Below, piece by piece: positions 45,691 through 55,697 of a stretch of 64,000 nucleotides of DNA (positions are counted from its first letter, which is position 1; the number at the start of each line of letters is the position of its first letter). The DNA comes from Terriglobia bacterium (GTDB lineage Bacteria > Acidobacteriota > Terriglobia > Terriglobales > Acidobacteriaceae): assembly GCA_020073645.1 (NCBI GenBank), contig JAIQET010000001.1, positions 62,001 to 126,000 on the forward strand, in the 5' to 3' direction. A program made the position numbers and the translations under genes. Under the pieces are notes generated by a model. The model did not search any database and was not told the DNA's origin. It saw only the letters and a program-made list of their open reading frames with translations.

Positions 45691-48600
45691 TCAATCAATG
45701 ATTCGCACCGCGCCGCGGCCGCAGAGCTCTTCCACGCGCGCGATGAAGTTGCGGTCCGGGTGTACATTATAGCCTTCCGCTTCCATCACCACCATGAAAT
45801 CGCCCTGGCGTTCCACGTCGAACAACACTTTAGCTTCGCCCTTGCGCTCCACAAACAGGCTGTGCAGCGCGTCCACGGTAGAGTCGGCTGCGGCTTCCAG
45901 CGGAATGCGGATGCGTAGCGAGCGCGGCAACGGGACCTTGGCGTCCTCCAGCGGAAGGATGTCGTTCACTGTCAGCTTGGGGTTGGCGCCTTCTTCCAGC
46001 CGAACTCCGCCGCGCACCAGCACCGGCACTTCCAGCTTCACCTTCTCTTGCAGCTTGCGGTAGGCGTCAGGAAAGACCAGCATGTCCACCGAGCCCGTCA
46101 TGTCTTCCAGCGTGGCTTGCGCGTAGAAGTCGCCTTTCTTGGACTTCAGGACGCGCAGGTTGGTGATGATTCCCGCCGTGGTGATGCTTTCATCTTTGCC
46201 GGTCGAAGACTTCAGAGCTGCGATCTCTTCCGTGCTCAACGCGCGCAAATCTTCCAGTTTATCTTTGTATTTTTCCAGCGGATGTCCGGTGATGAAGAAG
46301 CCGAGGATTTCTTTCTCGTGGGCCAACCTCTGGTGCTCATCCCAGTCGGGAACTTCTGGCAGCTTGTCATTGTTGTCCGAAACCTCTTGCTCCGCGAACA
46401 CTCCGAATAGTCCGTGCTGGCCGGACTCGGCGTCGCGCTGGGTTTTCTGGGCGCGCTCGATCGCCTTATCCAGGACCGCCATGAGCTGGGCCCGGCGCCC
46501 CAGCGAGTCCATGGCCCCGCTCTTGATCAGTGACTCCAGCACGCGCTTGTTGAGCAGGCGCAGGTCCACCGTCTCGCAGAATTCGAAAATCGAGCGATAG
46601 CGTGCTTGCTTCTTCCGCCCGGCCACGATGGATTCGATGGCGTTGTGGCCCACATTCTTGACCGCCGCCAGCCCGAAGCGGATGGCCGCCCCATGCGGGG
46701 TAAAGTTGGCATCGCTTACGTTGATGTCCGGGGGTTCGACGGCAATTCCCATCTCCCGGCATTCGTTGATGTACTTCACCACGTCATCGGTGTTGCCGGT
46801 CACTGAAGTCAGCAGCGCCGCCATGAACTCCACCGGATAGTGCGTCTTGAGATAAGCCGTGTGATAGGCCAGCAGCGCGTAGGCAGCCGAGTGGGATTTG
46901 TTGAAGCCGTATCCCGCGAACTGAGCCATCAGGTCGAAGATCTTTTCGATTTTCCTCGGAGGGTATCCCCGCTGGTTTGCGCCCGTCACAAAGCGTTCGC
47001 GTTGTGCCGCCATTTCGTCAGGTTTCTTTTTCCCCATCGCCCGCCGCAATAGATCGGCATCGCCGAGGGAGTAGCCGGCCAGCCGGTTGGCAATTTGCAT
47101 CACCTGTTCCTGGTAGACGATGACCCCCATCGTCTCCTGCAGGATCTCCTGCAATTCGGGCAACTCGTACTCGATTCTCTTGCGCCCGTGTTTGCGATCA
47201 ATGAAGTCGTCGATCATGCCGCCTTGGATCGGCCCCGGACGGTACAGCGCATTCAAGGCCGTCAGGTCTTCAATGGAGTTGGGCTGGTAGCGGCGCAACA
47301 CATCGCGCATGCCGTGGGATTCAAACTGGAACACTCCCGACGTGAGCCCGCGATGGAAGACCTTTTCGTAAGTCTCGTGGTCCTCGAGCGGGATTCCCTC
47401 CAGGGTGATGCGCTCGCCACGGGTCTGCGCGATCAGCTTCAAAGTGTCATCGAGAATGGTCAGCGTCGTCAGGCCAAGGAAGTCCATCTTCAACAGGCCC
47501 ATCTTCTCGATGGCGACCATGTCGAAAGCGGTGACGATTTCGTCGTTCTTGGTCTTGTGGAGCGGCACCAGCTCGATCAGCGGCCGCGGGGAGATCACCA
47601 CTCCGGCCGCATGCACGCCGGCGTTGCGCACCAACCCTTCGAGCTTGCGCGCGGTGTCCAGCAGCTGGCGCACCTGCGCGTCGCTCTCGTAGGCCTGCTG
47701 CAGCGCGGGAGAATCCTTGATCGCCTGTTCCAGCTTGATGTTGAGCGTGGTGGGCACCATCTTGGCGATGCGGTCCACGTCGCTGTAGGGAATATCCATG
47801 GCGCGGCCCACGTCCTTGATCGCCGCCTTGGCGGCCATGGTGCCGAAAGTGATGATCTGCGCCACGTTTTCCCGGCCGTACTTGTGGGTGACGTAGTCAA
47901 TCACCTCGCCGCGCCGGTTCATGCAGAAATCAATGTCAATGTCGGGCAAGGAGACGCGCTCGGGATTCAGGAAGCGCTCGAAGATCAGCTCGTGCTGCAA
48001 CGGGTCGAGGTCGGTAATTCCCAGCGAGTAGGAGACCAGCGAGCCCGCCGCCGATCCCCGCCCCGGACCAACCGGGATGTCGTGCTCCCTGGCGTAGCGG
48101 ATGAAGTCCCAGACAATCAGAAAATACCCGGAAAACTTCATTTGCTGAATGATGGCCAGTTCCCGCGCCAGGCGCTGTTCATATTCCGCGATGCTGTGCT
48201 TCAGCCTGTTCTGCGCTTCCAGCGTCTGTAAGACTTCCTTCCGCCGCGCGAATCCCTCGCGGGTGACGTGCTCGAAATAGCTGTCGAGGGTGTAGCCGGC
48301 GGGCACGTCAAAATGCGGGAACGGGTTGCTGACCTTCTCCAGGCGCATGTTGCAGCGTTCGGCGATGTCCAGGGTACGCGCCAGGACTTCAGGCGAATCC
48401 TTGAAGACGCGGTACATCTCGTCATGGCTCTTGACGTAGAAGTCCGTGCCCTGGAACTTCATACGGTTGGCGTCCTGGATGGACTTGCCGGTCTGAATGC
48501 ACACCATCACATCCTGGGCGTGGGCGTCGTCTTCGCAGAGATAGTGGCTGTCGTTGGTAGCGACCAGCGGCAGGCCGAGATCTTTTTCCAGCCGGAACAG

Positions 48601-49173
48601 CGCCGGATGGATGCGGTGCTCCATCTCCAGTCCCTGGTCCTGAATCTCGAGATAGAAGTTCTCTTTGCCAAAAATGTCACGGTAAGTCGCAGCCGCCTCG
48701 CGCGCCGCCTCGTACTTGTCATCCGTCAGGCGCTCGGCCACTTCCCCTTTCAAGCAGCCGGACAGCCCAATCAATCCCTTTGCATGCTCGGCCAGAAATC
48801 TCTTGCTGACCCGCGGCTTGTAGTAGAAGCCGTGCAGAGAAGCCTCGGAGGTGATCTTCGCCAGGTTGCGATAGCCTTCTTCGTTCTCCGCCAGCACCAG
48901 CAGGTGGTTGTAGGTGTCTCCCTCGGGCGGAGTACGCTCGATGTTGTGGTCTTCCTTCTTGCAGATGTACAACTCGCAACCAACGATGGGCTTCACGCCC
49001 ACCTTGTGGGCCGCGTTCACGAAGTGCACCGCGCCAAAAATATTGCCGTGGTCGGTCATGGCGACGGCGGGCATGCCCAGCTCTTTGACGCGCTGGACAA
49101 GCTTTTCCACGTCGCAGGCGCCATCCAGCATGGAGTAGTCGGTGTGCAGGTGCAGGTGGACGAATTGGGACAT
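45691..49173 (-). CDS. dnaE: DNA polymerase III subunit alpha
   Basis: MSQFVHLHLHTDYSMLDGACDVEKLVQRVKELGMPAVAMTDHGNIFGAVHF (PHP); VGPGRGSAAGSLVSYSLGITDLDPLQHELIFERFLNPERVSLPDIDIDFC. Confidence 0.98.
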   Translation of the reverse strand: MSQFVHLHLHTDYSMLDGACDVEKLVQRVKELGMPAVAMTDHGNIFGAVHFVNAAHKVGVKPIVGCELYICKKEDHNIERTPPEGDTYNHLLVLAENEEGYRNLAKITSEASLHGFYYKPRVSKRFLAEHAKGLIGLSGCLKGEVAERLTDDKYEAAREAAATYRDIFGKENFYLEIQDQGLEMEHRIHPALFRLEKDLGLPLVATNDSHYLCEDDAHAQDVMVCIQTGKSIQDANRMKFQGTDFYVKSHDEMYRVFKDSPEVLARTLDIAERCNMRLEKVSNPFPHFDVPAGYTLDSYFEHVTREGFARRKEVLQTLEAQNRLKHSIAEYEQRLARELAIIQQMKFSGYFLIVWDFIRYAREHDIPVGPGRGSAAGSLVSYSLGITDLDPLQHELIFERFLNPERVSLPDIDIDFCMNRRGEVIDYVTHKYGRENVAQIITFGTMAAKAAIKDVGRAMDIPYSDVDRIAKMVPTTLNIKLEQAIKDSPALQQAYESDAQVRQLLDTARKLEGLVRNAGVHAAGVVISPRPLIELVPLHKTKNDEIVTAFDMVAIEKMGLLKMDFLGLTTLTILDDTLKLIAQTRGERITLEGIPLEDHETYEKVFHRGLTSGVFQFESHGMRDVLRRYQPNSIEDLTALNALYRPGPIQGGMIDDFIDRKHGRKRIEYELPELQEILQETMGVIVYQEQVMQIANRLAGYSLGDADLLRRAMGKKKPDEMAAQRERFVTGANQRGYPPRKIEKIFDLMAQFAGYGFNKSHSAAYALLAYHTAYLKTHYPVEFMAALLTSVTGNTDDVVKYINECREMGIAVEPPDINVSDANFTPHGAAIRFGLAAVKNVGHNAIESIVAGRKKQARYRSIFEFCETVDLRLLNKRVLESLIKSGAMDSLGRRAQLMAVLDKAIERAQKTQRDAESGQHGLFGVFAEQEVSDNNDKLPEVPDWDEHQRLAHEKEILGFFITGHPLEKYKDKLEDLRALSTEEIAALKSSTGKDESITTAGIITNLRVLKSKKGDFYAQATLEDMTGSVDMLVFPDAYRKLQEKVKLEVPVLVRGGVRLEEGANPKLTVNDILPLEDAKVPLPRSLRIRIPLEAAADSTVDALHSLFVERKGEAKVLFDVERQGDFMVVMEAEGYNVHPDRNFIARVEELCGRGAVRIID

Positions 49174-49257
49174 TGGGCTCTTTGGTAATTTTACGTTGGC
49201 GACATTGTAATGGGGAACGGTGGCGGCGAAGGCGGAGAATTATCCACAGCCGCCAGC

Positions 49258-49707
49258 TCACTTGTGAATCAAGGTGGTGTGGCTGGCGACGCACTGCCAC
49301 TGCTCATTCTGGAAGATCCAGGTGTCCGTGAACCGCCCGTGGTGATCGATCGGTTTGCCCTTGTAGGTTCCCTTGGTATGGTAAGTGCCGCTGACCACTG
49401 CGGCATTGGGATAGACATCCACCTTCACGTCCTCATTGGCGATCAGGCTGGCCCGAAAGTCCGGATCCTTAATGTCGGCTAAGAATCTGGCCTTGTTCAT
49501 CACCGTACCGTCGGTGTCGGTGTAGACGAACCGGTCGCCGACCAGGGTGTCGAGGGCCTTGGCGTCGTGGTGCAATTGCGCCTGGTTCCACGCATTCTCC
49601 AGGGCAATTAGCTTGCTCTCCTGGGCGGCGGAACCACTCGCCTGGTTTTGGGCGCAGGCCACGGCCACAAACACGGGGAAAAGCAGCAGGCAGAACGAGG
49701 CCTTCAC
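49258..49707 (-). CDS. Secreted SnoaL/NTF2-like (DUF4440-type) protein
   Basis: KLIALENAWNQAQLHHDAKALDTLVGDRFVYTDTDGTVMNKARFLADIKDPDF...GTYHTKGTYKGKPIDHHGRFTDTWIFQNEQWQCVASHTTLI. Confidence 0.85.
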   Translation of the reverse strand: MKASFCLLLFPVFVAVACAQNQASGSAAQESKLIALENAWNQAQLHHDAKALDTLVGDRFVYTDTDGTVMNKARFLADIKDPDFRASLIANEDVKVDVYPNAAVVSGTYHTKGTYKGKPIDHHGRFTDTWIFQNEQWQCVASHTTLIHK

Positions 49708-49816
49708 GATCCTCCTCCGTCGCGTAAATACAAGGCAATTGTCGCAACGACCGGCCGTCGGGCGTGGCCGTGGTGCAGGCAGACTATCTCTCCTGACCTG
49801 GATCAGACCGGAGAAA

Positions 49817-50173
49817 TTATTTCACGGCGTCGTCGGTCTTCTCGGCAGCCTTTTTCGTGGCGTGCCCCACACTCTTCACGCCTTTCTTGATGCCGTGGCC
49901 AGTCTTCTTCGCGGCCTGCTCCGTAGCATCTGCAGTCTTATCGGCGGCTTTCTCTGTGCCCTTGGCAGTCTTGTCAGCTGCCTTCTCGGTACCCTTGGCG
50001 GTCTTGTCGGCTGCCTTCGCCGTGCCGTGGGAGGTTTTCTTGGCAGCTTTCTCGGTTGTCTTGGCCGTGTCTTTCGCGGCCTTGTCGACGTCCGTCGCGA
50101 CGCCCTGCGCATACAGCAACGAAACTGAGGTCAGTAACACGGCTGCCAGAATGGTTGCCAGTTTGGATCTCAT
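49817..50173 (-). CDS. Exported LEA-like protein with 11-residue Lys/Ala/Thr repeats
   Basis: Signal peptide MRSKLATILAAVLLTSVSLLYAQG; then DKTAKGTEKAADKTAKGTEKAADKTADATEQAAKKTGHGIKKG. Confidence 0.7.
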   Translation of the reverse strand: MRSKLATILAAVLLTSVSLLYAQGVATDVDKAAKDTAKTTEKAAKKTSHGTAKAADKTAKGTEKAADKTAKGTEKAADKTADATEQAAKKTGHGIKKGVKSVGHATKKAAEKTDDAVK

Positions 50174-50249
50174 GGTGTGTTTCCTTTAGTGGATTGGGAT
50201 GGTCTGGCGAGTATGCAGCATCTCGGACGCGAAGGCAACCGACTCCCGC

Positions 50250-50936
50250 CTATTTCGGCAGCCGGAATTCCACCCCGCGTTCGTCGTTCAACTGGGCGGT
50301 TGCCGGAATATCGAGCTCGGCAACAGCAACTTTCCTTGCGCGCATCTCGTCGAAGATCCACAACGTCGGTCCCACCACCGCATAGTTTTGCACTTCCTGG
50401 ATGCGCTTGTCGCGGAAGACGAGCACGGTCGAAGTATGGGCGTCGGGCCTCGCCGCCTGCGGCTGGGAAGGAGTCGGTGGCTGCGCTGGACTCGGCGGCG
50501 CAAGGGAGCGCGTCTCCACCTGATCCCGCAAGCGTTCCACTTCGTCGCTGAGCCGGCTGACCTCGTCCGCTAATTCACGATTCTGGTCGTAATACGCCCT
50601 CGACGAGTCATAGGAGGAGGAAACGTCCCCGTAAGGCGGGTAAGAATAGGCGTAGCCCGGGTAGTAGGCGTAAGACCACCAGGGGAAATTCACAAAGAAG
50701 AACCGGCGATGATGAAAGCGGTGGGGAAAGAACGGCTGGCGAAAGCCAGTTGCGAAATGTACGCCCAATCGCGGACCCGGCGCGAAAACCGGGCGACGAC
50801 TGACCATGATCGGGCCGCGTGCGGCCATTCCGGGCCGGGCAACCCCCACCGAGGGCCGACCAGCTCGCATCTGGGCCCAGGCCGGGGTTACGGCAAAAAC
50901 CGCCACCAACGCCGCAACTGACAACCGGCGCCGCAT
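50250..50936 (-). CDS. Exported coiled-coil hypothetical protein
   Basis: Signal peptide; Tyr/Phe/Arg-rich segment; coiled coil NRELADEVSRLSDEVERLRDQVE; C-terminal STVLVFRDKRIQEVQNYAVVGPTLWIFDEMRARKVAVAELDIPATAQLNDERGVEFRLP. Confidence 0.75.
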   Translation of the reverse strand: MRRRLSVAALVAVFAVTPAWAQMRAGRPSVGVARPGMAARGPIMVSRRPVFAPGPRLGVHFATGFRQPFFPHRFHHRRFFFVNFPWWSYAYYPGYAYSYPPYGDVSSSYDSSRAYYDQNRELADEVSRLSDEVERLRDQVETRSLAPPSPAQPPTPSQPQAARPDAHTSTVLVFRDKRIQEVQNYAVVGPTLWIFDEMRARKVAVAELDIPATAQLNDERGVEFRLPK

Positions 50937-50978
50937 ACGAAGATTATACCGCCGCTTGCCTCCGACTCACATGCCTAT

Positions 50979-51114
50979 TCACCACAGAGACACAGAGGCA
51001 CGGAGAAAATAAAGGAAATTGAAAGAGAATTGGTAGCCACGGATGTCGCAAGGCAGTTGTGAGATCGCTTTTGCTTTCTTTCGTTTTCTCTGTGCCTCTG
51101 TGTCTCTGTGGTGA
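50979..51114. repeat. Long hairpin element, ACCACAGAGACACAGAGGCACGGAGAAAA / TTTTCTCTGTGCCTCTGTGTCTCTGTGGTG
   Basis: About 30-bp near-perfect inverted arms separated by about 75 nt, between two minus-strand genes. Confidence 0.8.
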
Positions 51115-51118
51115 GTTC

Positions 51119-52135
51119 TTAATTCTGGTCGCCGCCACCATGTTTCAAGCGGCAAAGCTTGCAGTAGGTGGGCGGCAGGCTGTTGTCCACGCGGTGCTTG
51201 ATCGGCTTCAGGGTTTGCAGGTAGGCGAACATGGCTTTCAAGTCATCATCCGTCAGGTTCTTGTACACCTCGAACGGCATTAGCGAACTCAACTGCCGGG
51301 CCTTCACATAACCCGTGCGCATCGCCTGCATGAAGAGTTGCTCATCGTAGTAGCTGATTCCGGACGGGTCCGGTGTGAGGTTGGCGCTGGCCGCGATCAG
51401 CCCCGATTCTCCGATCGGGAAACCTCCGGCCAGTTCCATGCTGGGCGCAGCCTGCCCTTTCTCCTGCGGGGTGTGGCACTCCCGGCAACTGCCGAGGGTC
51501 ACCAGGTATTTTCCGTATTTCACCGGATCGTTGCGGTCCGGAGCGGCCACCGCTTCCGTTATCGGCTCGGGCGCGCTGCGCATCAGGTACTTGACCGGGA
51601 AAATGATCTCCGTTGCCGGTAGCTCGTGGTGCACCGGAGGCAGCGATCGCAGGTACACCACCACGGACGCCAGGTCCTCGTCCGACATGTTCCTGAAGTT
51701 CGGATAAGGCATGAACGGAAACAGGGTCCGTCCGTCATGGCCGATGCCTTCACGGACAGCTCGCGCCAATTGGTCGTCGGTCCAGTTGCCGGCTCCGGTC
51801 TGCGGGTCCGGAGTCAGGTTGGGGGCGACAACTCGGCCGGGCAAGCCAGGGATGGGCATGACTTGGCCACTGCCTTCCATGCCGGGCAGCACCGGTCCGC
51901 CCCGGATGCTGAAGTCGTGCGGCGCATGGCATCCCGTGGTGCAGCCAGACAGCGTGGTCGCAATGTAGTGACCGCGCTCCAGTCGCTGCGGCGTGGCTTC
52001 AAACCGCCGCGCGGTCAGGGGACGCGCCTTGGGGCCCAGGATGGGCCGCCAACCAATGGTCAGGCTGATGCCTACGACCAACAAGACAACCAGAGTCAGC
52101 AACGCGTAAAACAGAACTTTCCCGAGTTTTTTCAT
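51119..52135 (-). CDS. Di-haem c-type cytochrome
   Basis: Two CxxCH: GCTTGCHAPHDFS and GSCRECHTPQEKG; N-terminal membrane anchor. Confidence 0.88.
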   Translation of the reverse strand: MKKLGKVLFYALLTLVVLLVVGISLTIGWRPILGPKARPLTARRFEATPQRLERGHYIATTLSGCTTGCHAPHDFSIRGGPVLPGMEGSGQVMPIPGLPGRVVAPNLTPDPQTGAGNWTDDQLARAVREGIGHDGRTLFPFMPYPNFRNMSDEDLASVVVYLRSLPPVHHELPATEIIFPVKYLMRSAPEPITEAVAAPDRNDPVKYGKYLVTLGSCRECHTPQEKGQAAPSMELAGGFPIGESGLIAASANLTPDPSGISYYDEQLFMQAMRTGYVKARQLSSLMPFEVYKNLTDDDLKAMFAYLQTLKPIKHRVDNSLPPTYCKLCRLKHGGGDQN

Positions 52136-52255
52136 GTGCTAGTCGCCCCAAGAAGAGAAAGATTGGATCTGTTGACCCCTTGCGCCGTTCGGCCTTTTGG
52201 CGGTGCTCCCGAGAACATCCTCGGACTTCGCTCAGGAGACGCCTTGCTCAGGATG

Positions 52256-52302
52256 TGGGGGCGAGACGCCCCCACGACAGCCGGCGGGACGCCGGCGCTA
52301 CT
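52256..52302. repeat. GC-rich palindromic repeat copy
   Basis: gtggggGCGAGACGCCCCCACgacaGCCGGCGGGACGCCGGCGCTAC; same two modules as 18361-18428. Confidence 0.7.
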
Positions 52303-52305
52303 TCT

Positions 52306-53862
52306 TTACCGCCGCTTCTTCCCTTTGGCTTTCTTGCCGGCGGCCTTGGCTGCTTTTTTTGCGGCTTTCTTTGCAGCTTTGTGCTTCTCCGGCTTGTGCT
52401 TGGGAGCCGCGACTGCCTCGACTTTGGCCACAGCCTGCGGCGCCGGCACAGCCGCAACTCCCCCCTTGCTCTTCTTCTTGCCGGCAGACTGGGCGGCAAT
52501 GGCAGCCTGAGCAGCCGCTGCGGCAGCGGCCGCCGCCTTGGCTGCCCGCCCGCGCTTCGCCGGCGGCGGGGGTGGCGGTGGGGGTGGCGGTGGCGCCAGC
52601 GGCTTCAAGAATTTCAGGATCTCGGTGCGCGACCGCAGCTTGCCGTCCAGCAGCAACATGAACACGTCTTGCGCGATCTTCGGATACACCGGCAACTGCG
52701 GCGTGATGTGCAACTCCGTCATCTCCGCCAAGGGAATCTTCTGCTGCACTTGCCGCCACTTGGTGAAGAAGTTCTTGATCTTCTGCGCCACTGCCTGCTG
52801 GCGCGCGGTTACCGCCAGGAACAGCACCATCTCCGGCCTCGCCTCTGACAGCAGCTTCCAGGTCCGCGAAGGGGTCGCCGCTTCCTTGCTGGTGAGCCGC
52901 TTGGCCAGGTCCTTGGCGTTGTCCTCCAAGTCGCGCCAGGCCTCCACCAGGTCCTTGCGCGGGATGAGCTTGCGCATGTCGGCGATGTCTTTGTCGCCCA
53001 GCCGCGCGGTCAGGAAATACAAAACCGCCGGAGCCGGGTCCGGTGTATAACCCAGCTCGTTCATCTGCTGCCGCGTTTTCAGAAGCTGTCCCAATCCCGC
53101 GCTATCCACTTTGGCTGTGCTCCAGTGCGGGCTGAGCACGTTCAACCATTCTTCCTTTTCCAGCACGCGAATGATGTGCAGCGGGTCTTCCTCGTAGGCC
53201 AACTGCTCGGTCTCGTAGCCGATCGCCCGGTCGGTGATGTATTCGATGTAGTTGTTCTCTTTCGCCGACGCGAACCGCGCCTGGGTGCGCTCCTCCAGCG
53301 GCCAGTGGAAACGCGCCGCGAACCGGCTGGCGCGAATCAGCCGCGATGGGTCTTCCACGAACGCGTAGTTATGCAGCACGCGCAGCAGCTTGGCCTCGAT
53401 ATCCGCCGCGCCATTGAACGGATCCATCAGCAAGCCGCGTGAACCCGGATTCAGCGACAATGCCATGGCGTTCACCGTGAAGTCCCGGCGACGCAAATCC
53501 TCAATGATGGTGGCCGACGCGATGATCGGCGGCTTGCCGGTCTTCTCATAGCGCTCGGTCCGCGCCATGCTGATCTCCGAACGCACCTTGCCCGGCAGCA
53601 CCAGGTACAAAGTCTTCAGGTCGTCGTCCGCGGCCGCAATTGTCGCCCCCGCACGTTCCAGGTCCTTCTGCAGCCTAAGGGGATTGCCCTGCACAGTGAA
53701 GTCGAGGTCACGAATGGGAAGGCCGCTGATGATGTCGCGTACTGCGCCCCCGGTCAGGTAGATGTTCATGCCCGCGGCGCGGGCAATATCTTGCACCAGG
53801 GTGACGCCCCGCTGTTGGTCGGGCGTCAGCCGTATCTCCATGGTGTAGATGTAATCAGCCAT
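52306..53862 (-). CDS. CCA tRNA nucleotidyltransferase/poly(A) polymerase-family protein with low-complexity C-terminal tail
   Basis: YLTGGAVRDIISGLPIRDLDFTVQGNPLRLQKDLERAG...DLRRRDFTVNAMALSLNP...LLDPFNG-like; C-terminus PPPPPPPPPPAKRGRAAKAAAAAAAAA...AAKKAAKKAAKAAGKKAKGKKRR. Confidence 0.88.
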   Translation of the reverse strand: MADYIYTMEIRLTPDQQRGVTLVQDIARAAGMNIYLTGGAVRDIISGLPIRDLDFTVQGNPLRLQKDLERAGATIAAADDDLKTLYLVLPGKVRSEISMARTERYEKTGKPPIIASATIIEDLRRRDFTVNAMALSLNPGSRGLLMDPFNGAADIEAKLLRVLHNYAFVEDPSRLIRASRFAARFHWPLEERTQARFASAKENNYIEYITDRAIGYETEQLAYEEDPLHIIRVLEKEEWLNVLSPHWSTAKVDSAGLGQLLKTRQQMNELGYTPDPAPAVLYFLTARLGDKDIADMRKLIPRKDLVEAWRDLEDNAKDLAKRLTSKEAATPSRTWKLLSEARPEMVLFLAVTARQQAVAQKIKNFFTKWRQVQQKIPLAEMTELHITPQLPVYPKIAQDVFMLLLDGKLRSRTEILKFLKPLAPPPPPPPPPPPAKRGRAAKAAAAAAAAAQAAIAAQSAGKKKSKGGVAAVPAPQAVAKVEAVAAPKHKPEKHKAAKKAAKKAAKAAGKKAKGKKRR

Positions 53863-54140
53863 GCCTTGTTTGTGAGTACTTGGCCCGGAGCCGCCGCGAC
53901 GCCATTTGGTCCGAGATTTCCACAGGGCAAAAGCTTGGCAAATCGACCGCCCCGGCGACTTCCATGTAACCTACTCTATACACTAGGCTTAGACTTTCTA
54001 TGATGGGTAGCAGCAAGCTACAGAAAATAACACAAGGTTAGCATTTTGGCTACTGTCTGGCAGATGTCGCCTCGGCTTCCCCGGAAAAGTGCGAGAATCT
54101 GCTTAAGCCCGGCCGCGGAAACCCGCAGCCAGACGCGGCT

Positions 54141-54629
54141 TTGACCAGCATGCCCTCGACCCACAAGAAAGTCGTTGTCCGCAAGATGGACCGGGACTCC
54201 ATCAACGGCTATGTCGCTCCTGCCAACTTTGTCCACGAAGGCAAGCTGGAGCTCTTGAACACCTCCGGCAACGTGGTGGCCATCGAGCTGCGCGATATCA
54301 AGGGCGTGTACTTCGTGCGCGAGTTCAGCGACTCCGACGCCGTCAGCCGCAAGACCTTCACCAGCCGCCCCCGTACCGAGGGTCTGTGGGTGCGGCTCAA
54401 GTTCAAGGACAATGAAGTGCTTGAAGGCATGATGCCCAATGACCTCAGTCTGACCACGGCCGAGGGCTTTCTGATCAATCCTCCTGATCTCCGCTCCAAC
54501 ACCCAGCGCATCTTCGTGCCGCGCAGCGCACTGGCCTCGCTCACGGTGTTGGCCGTCATCGGAGCCACGCGGCGGCGCCGCAAGGAACTTGCCGCCGATA
54601 CGCGACAGGTTCCGATGTTTGGGGAATAG
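54141..54629 (+). CDS. Conserved hypothetical protein
   Basis: HKKVVVRKMDRDSINGYVAPANFVHEGKLELLNTSGNVVAIELRDIKGVYFVREFSDSD...LWVRLKFKDNEVLEGMMPNDLSLTTAEGFLINPPD. Confidence 0.78.
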   Translation: MTSMPSTHKKVVVRKMDRDSINGYVAPANFVHEGKLELLNTSGNVVAIELRDIKGVYFVREFSDSDAVSRKTFTSRPRTEGLWVRLKFKDNEVLEGMMPNDLSLTTAEGFLINPPDLRSNTQRIFVPRSALASLTVLAVIGATRRRRKELAADTRQVPMFGE

Positions 54630-54677
54630 CGGTCGCCATACTCGTGTCTCGGGCTTCCATTACAATCAGCCTTTTAC

Positions 54678-55697
54678 TTGAGAACAAGAGATATGAAACT
54701 CTCACACATTGCTTCTAGCCTGGGCGCGCGCCTGGAAAACGGCTCGCCCGACACAGAAATTACTGGCGTCGCCGGAATCGAAGAAGCTGGCCCGGGCCAG
54801 CTCACCTTCGTCGCCAACCCGAAGTATGCTTCAGCCGCGCGCAGCACCCGCGCTTCGGCTGTCATTGTCGCCGAGGACTTCCCCGCGCCTACCACCGCGG
54901 CGCTGCGAAGCAAGAACCCCTACCTCGCCTTTGCGCGCGCCATTGAGCTCTTTTACCAGCCACCGCGCTACGAGGCCTCCGTGCATCCGACGGCCGTGAT
55001 TCATCCGTCCGCGAAGGTAGGCAAGGGCGCTCACGTTGGCCCCTATGTCGTAATCGACCAAGACGTCGTGATCGGCAGCCGTGCCGTGCTGCTGGCTCAT
55101 GCCGTGATCTATCGCGGTGCGTGCATCGGCGACAACTTCTTTGCCCACGCGCACTCCGTCGTGCGCGAGCACTGTCGCGTCGGGAACAACGTCATCTTGC
55201 AGAACGGCGTGGTCATTGGCGCCGACGGTTTCGGTTTCGCCAAGGACGATGCTGGGCACTGGTACAAGATCGTCCAGTCCGGCCCAACGGTGGTCGAAGA
55301 CGATGTGGAGGTTCAGGCCAACGCCTGCCTGGACCGCGCTAGCGTGGGCGAAACTCATATCGCCCGCGGCGTCAAGATCGACAACCTGGTCCAGGTCGGG
55401 CACGGCTCGCGCGTCGGAGAGGACACGCTACTCTGCGCCCAAGTCGGTTTGGCAGGTTCAACGGAGGTCGGAAAAAATGTGATTCTGGCGGGACAGGTGG
55501 GTGTGGCCGGCCACTGCAAGATTGGCGACGGCGTCATTGTCACCGCGCAGAGCGGAACCCACGGCGATATTCCCGCCGGCGCGATGGTCAGCGGTTCTCC
55601 CGCCTTTGATCACAAGCTGTGGCTGCGCTGCTCGGCAGCCTTCCCCAAGTTGCCGGAGATTGCGAAAGCGGTGCGGACGAAGGCCCCCAAAGCGTGA
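54678..55697 (+). CDS. lpxD: UDP-3-O-acylglucosamine N-acyltransferase
   Basis: LSHIASSLGARLENGSPDTEITGVAGIEEAGPGQLTFVANPKY; hexapeptide repeats; QNGVVIGADGFGFAKD. Confidence 0.95.
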   Translation: MRTRDMKLSHIASSLGARLENGSPDTEITGVAGIEEAGPGQLTFVANPKYASAARSTRASAVIVAEDFPAPTTAALRSKNPYLAFARAIELFYQPPRYEASVHPTAVIHPSAKVGKGAHVGPYVVIDQDVVIGSRAVLLAHAVIYRGACIGDNFFAHAHSVVREHCRVGNNVILQNGVVIGADGFGFAKDDAGHWYKIVQSGPTVVEDDVEVQANACLDRASVGETHIARGVKIDNLVQVGHGSRVGEDTLLCAQVGLAGSTEVGKNVILAGQVGVAGHCKIGDGVIVTAQSGTHGDIPAGAMVSGSPAFDHKLWLRCSAAFPKLPEIAKAVRTKAPKA

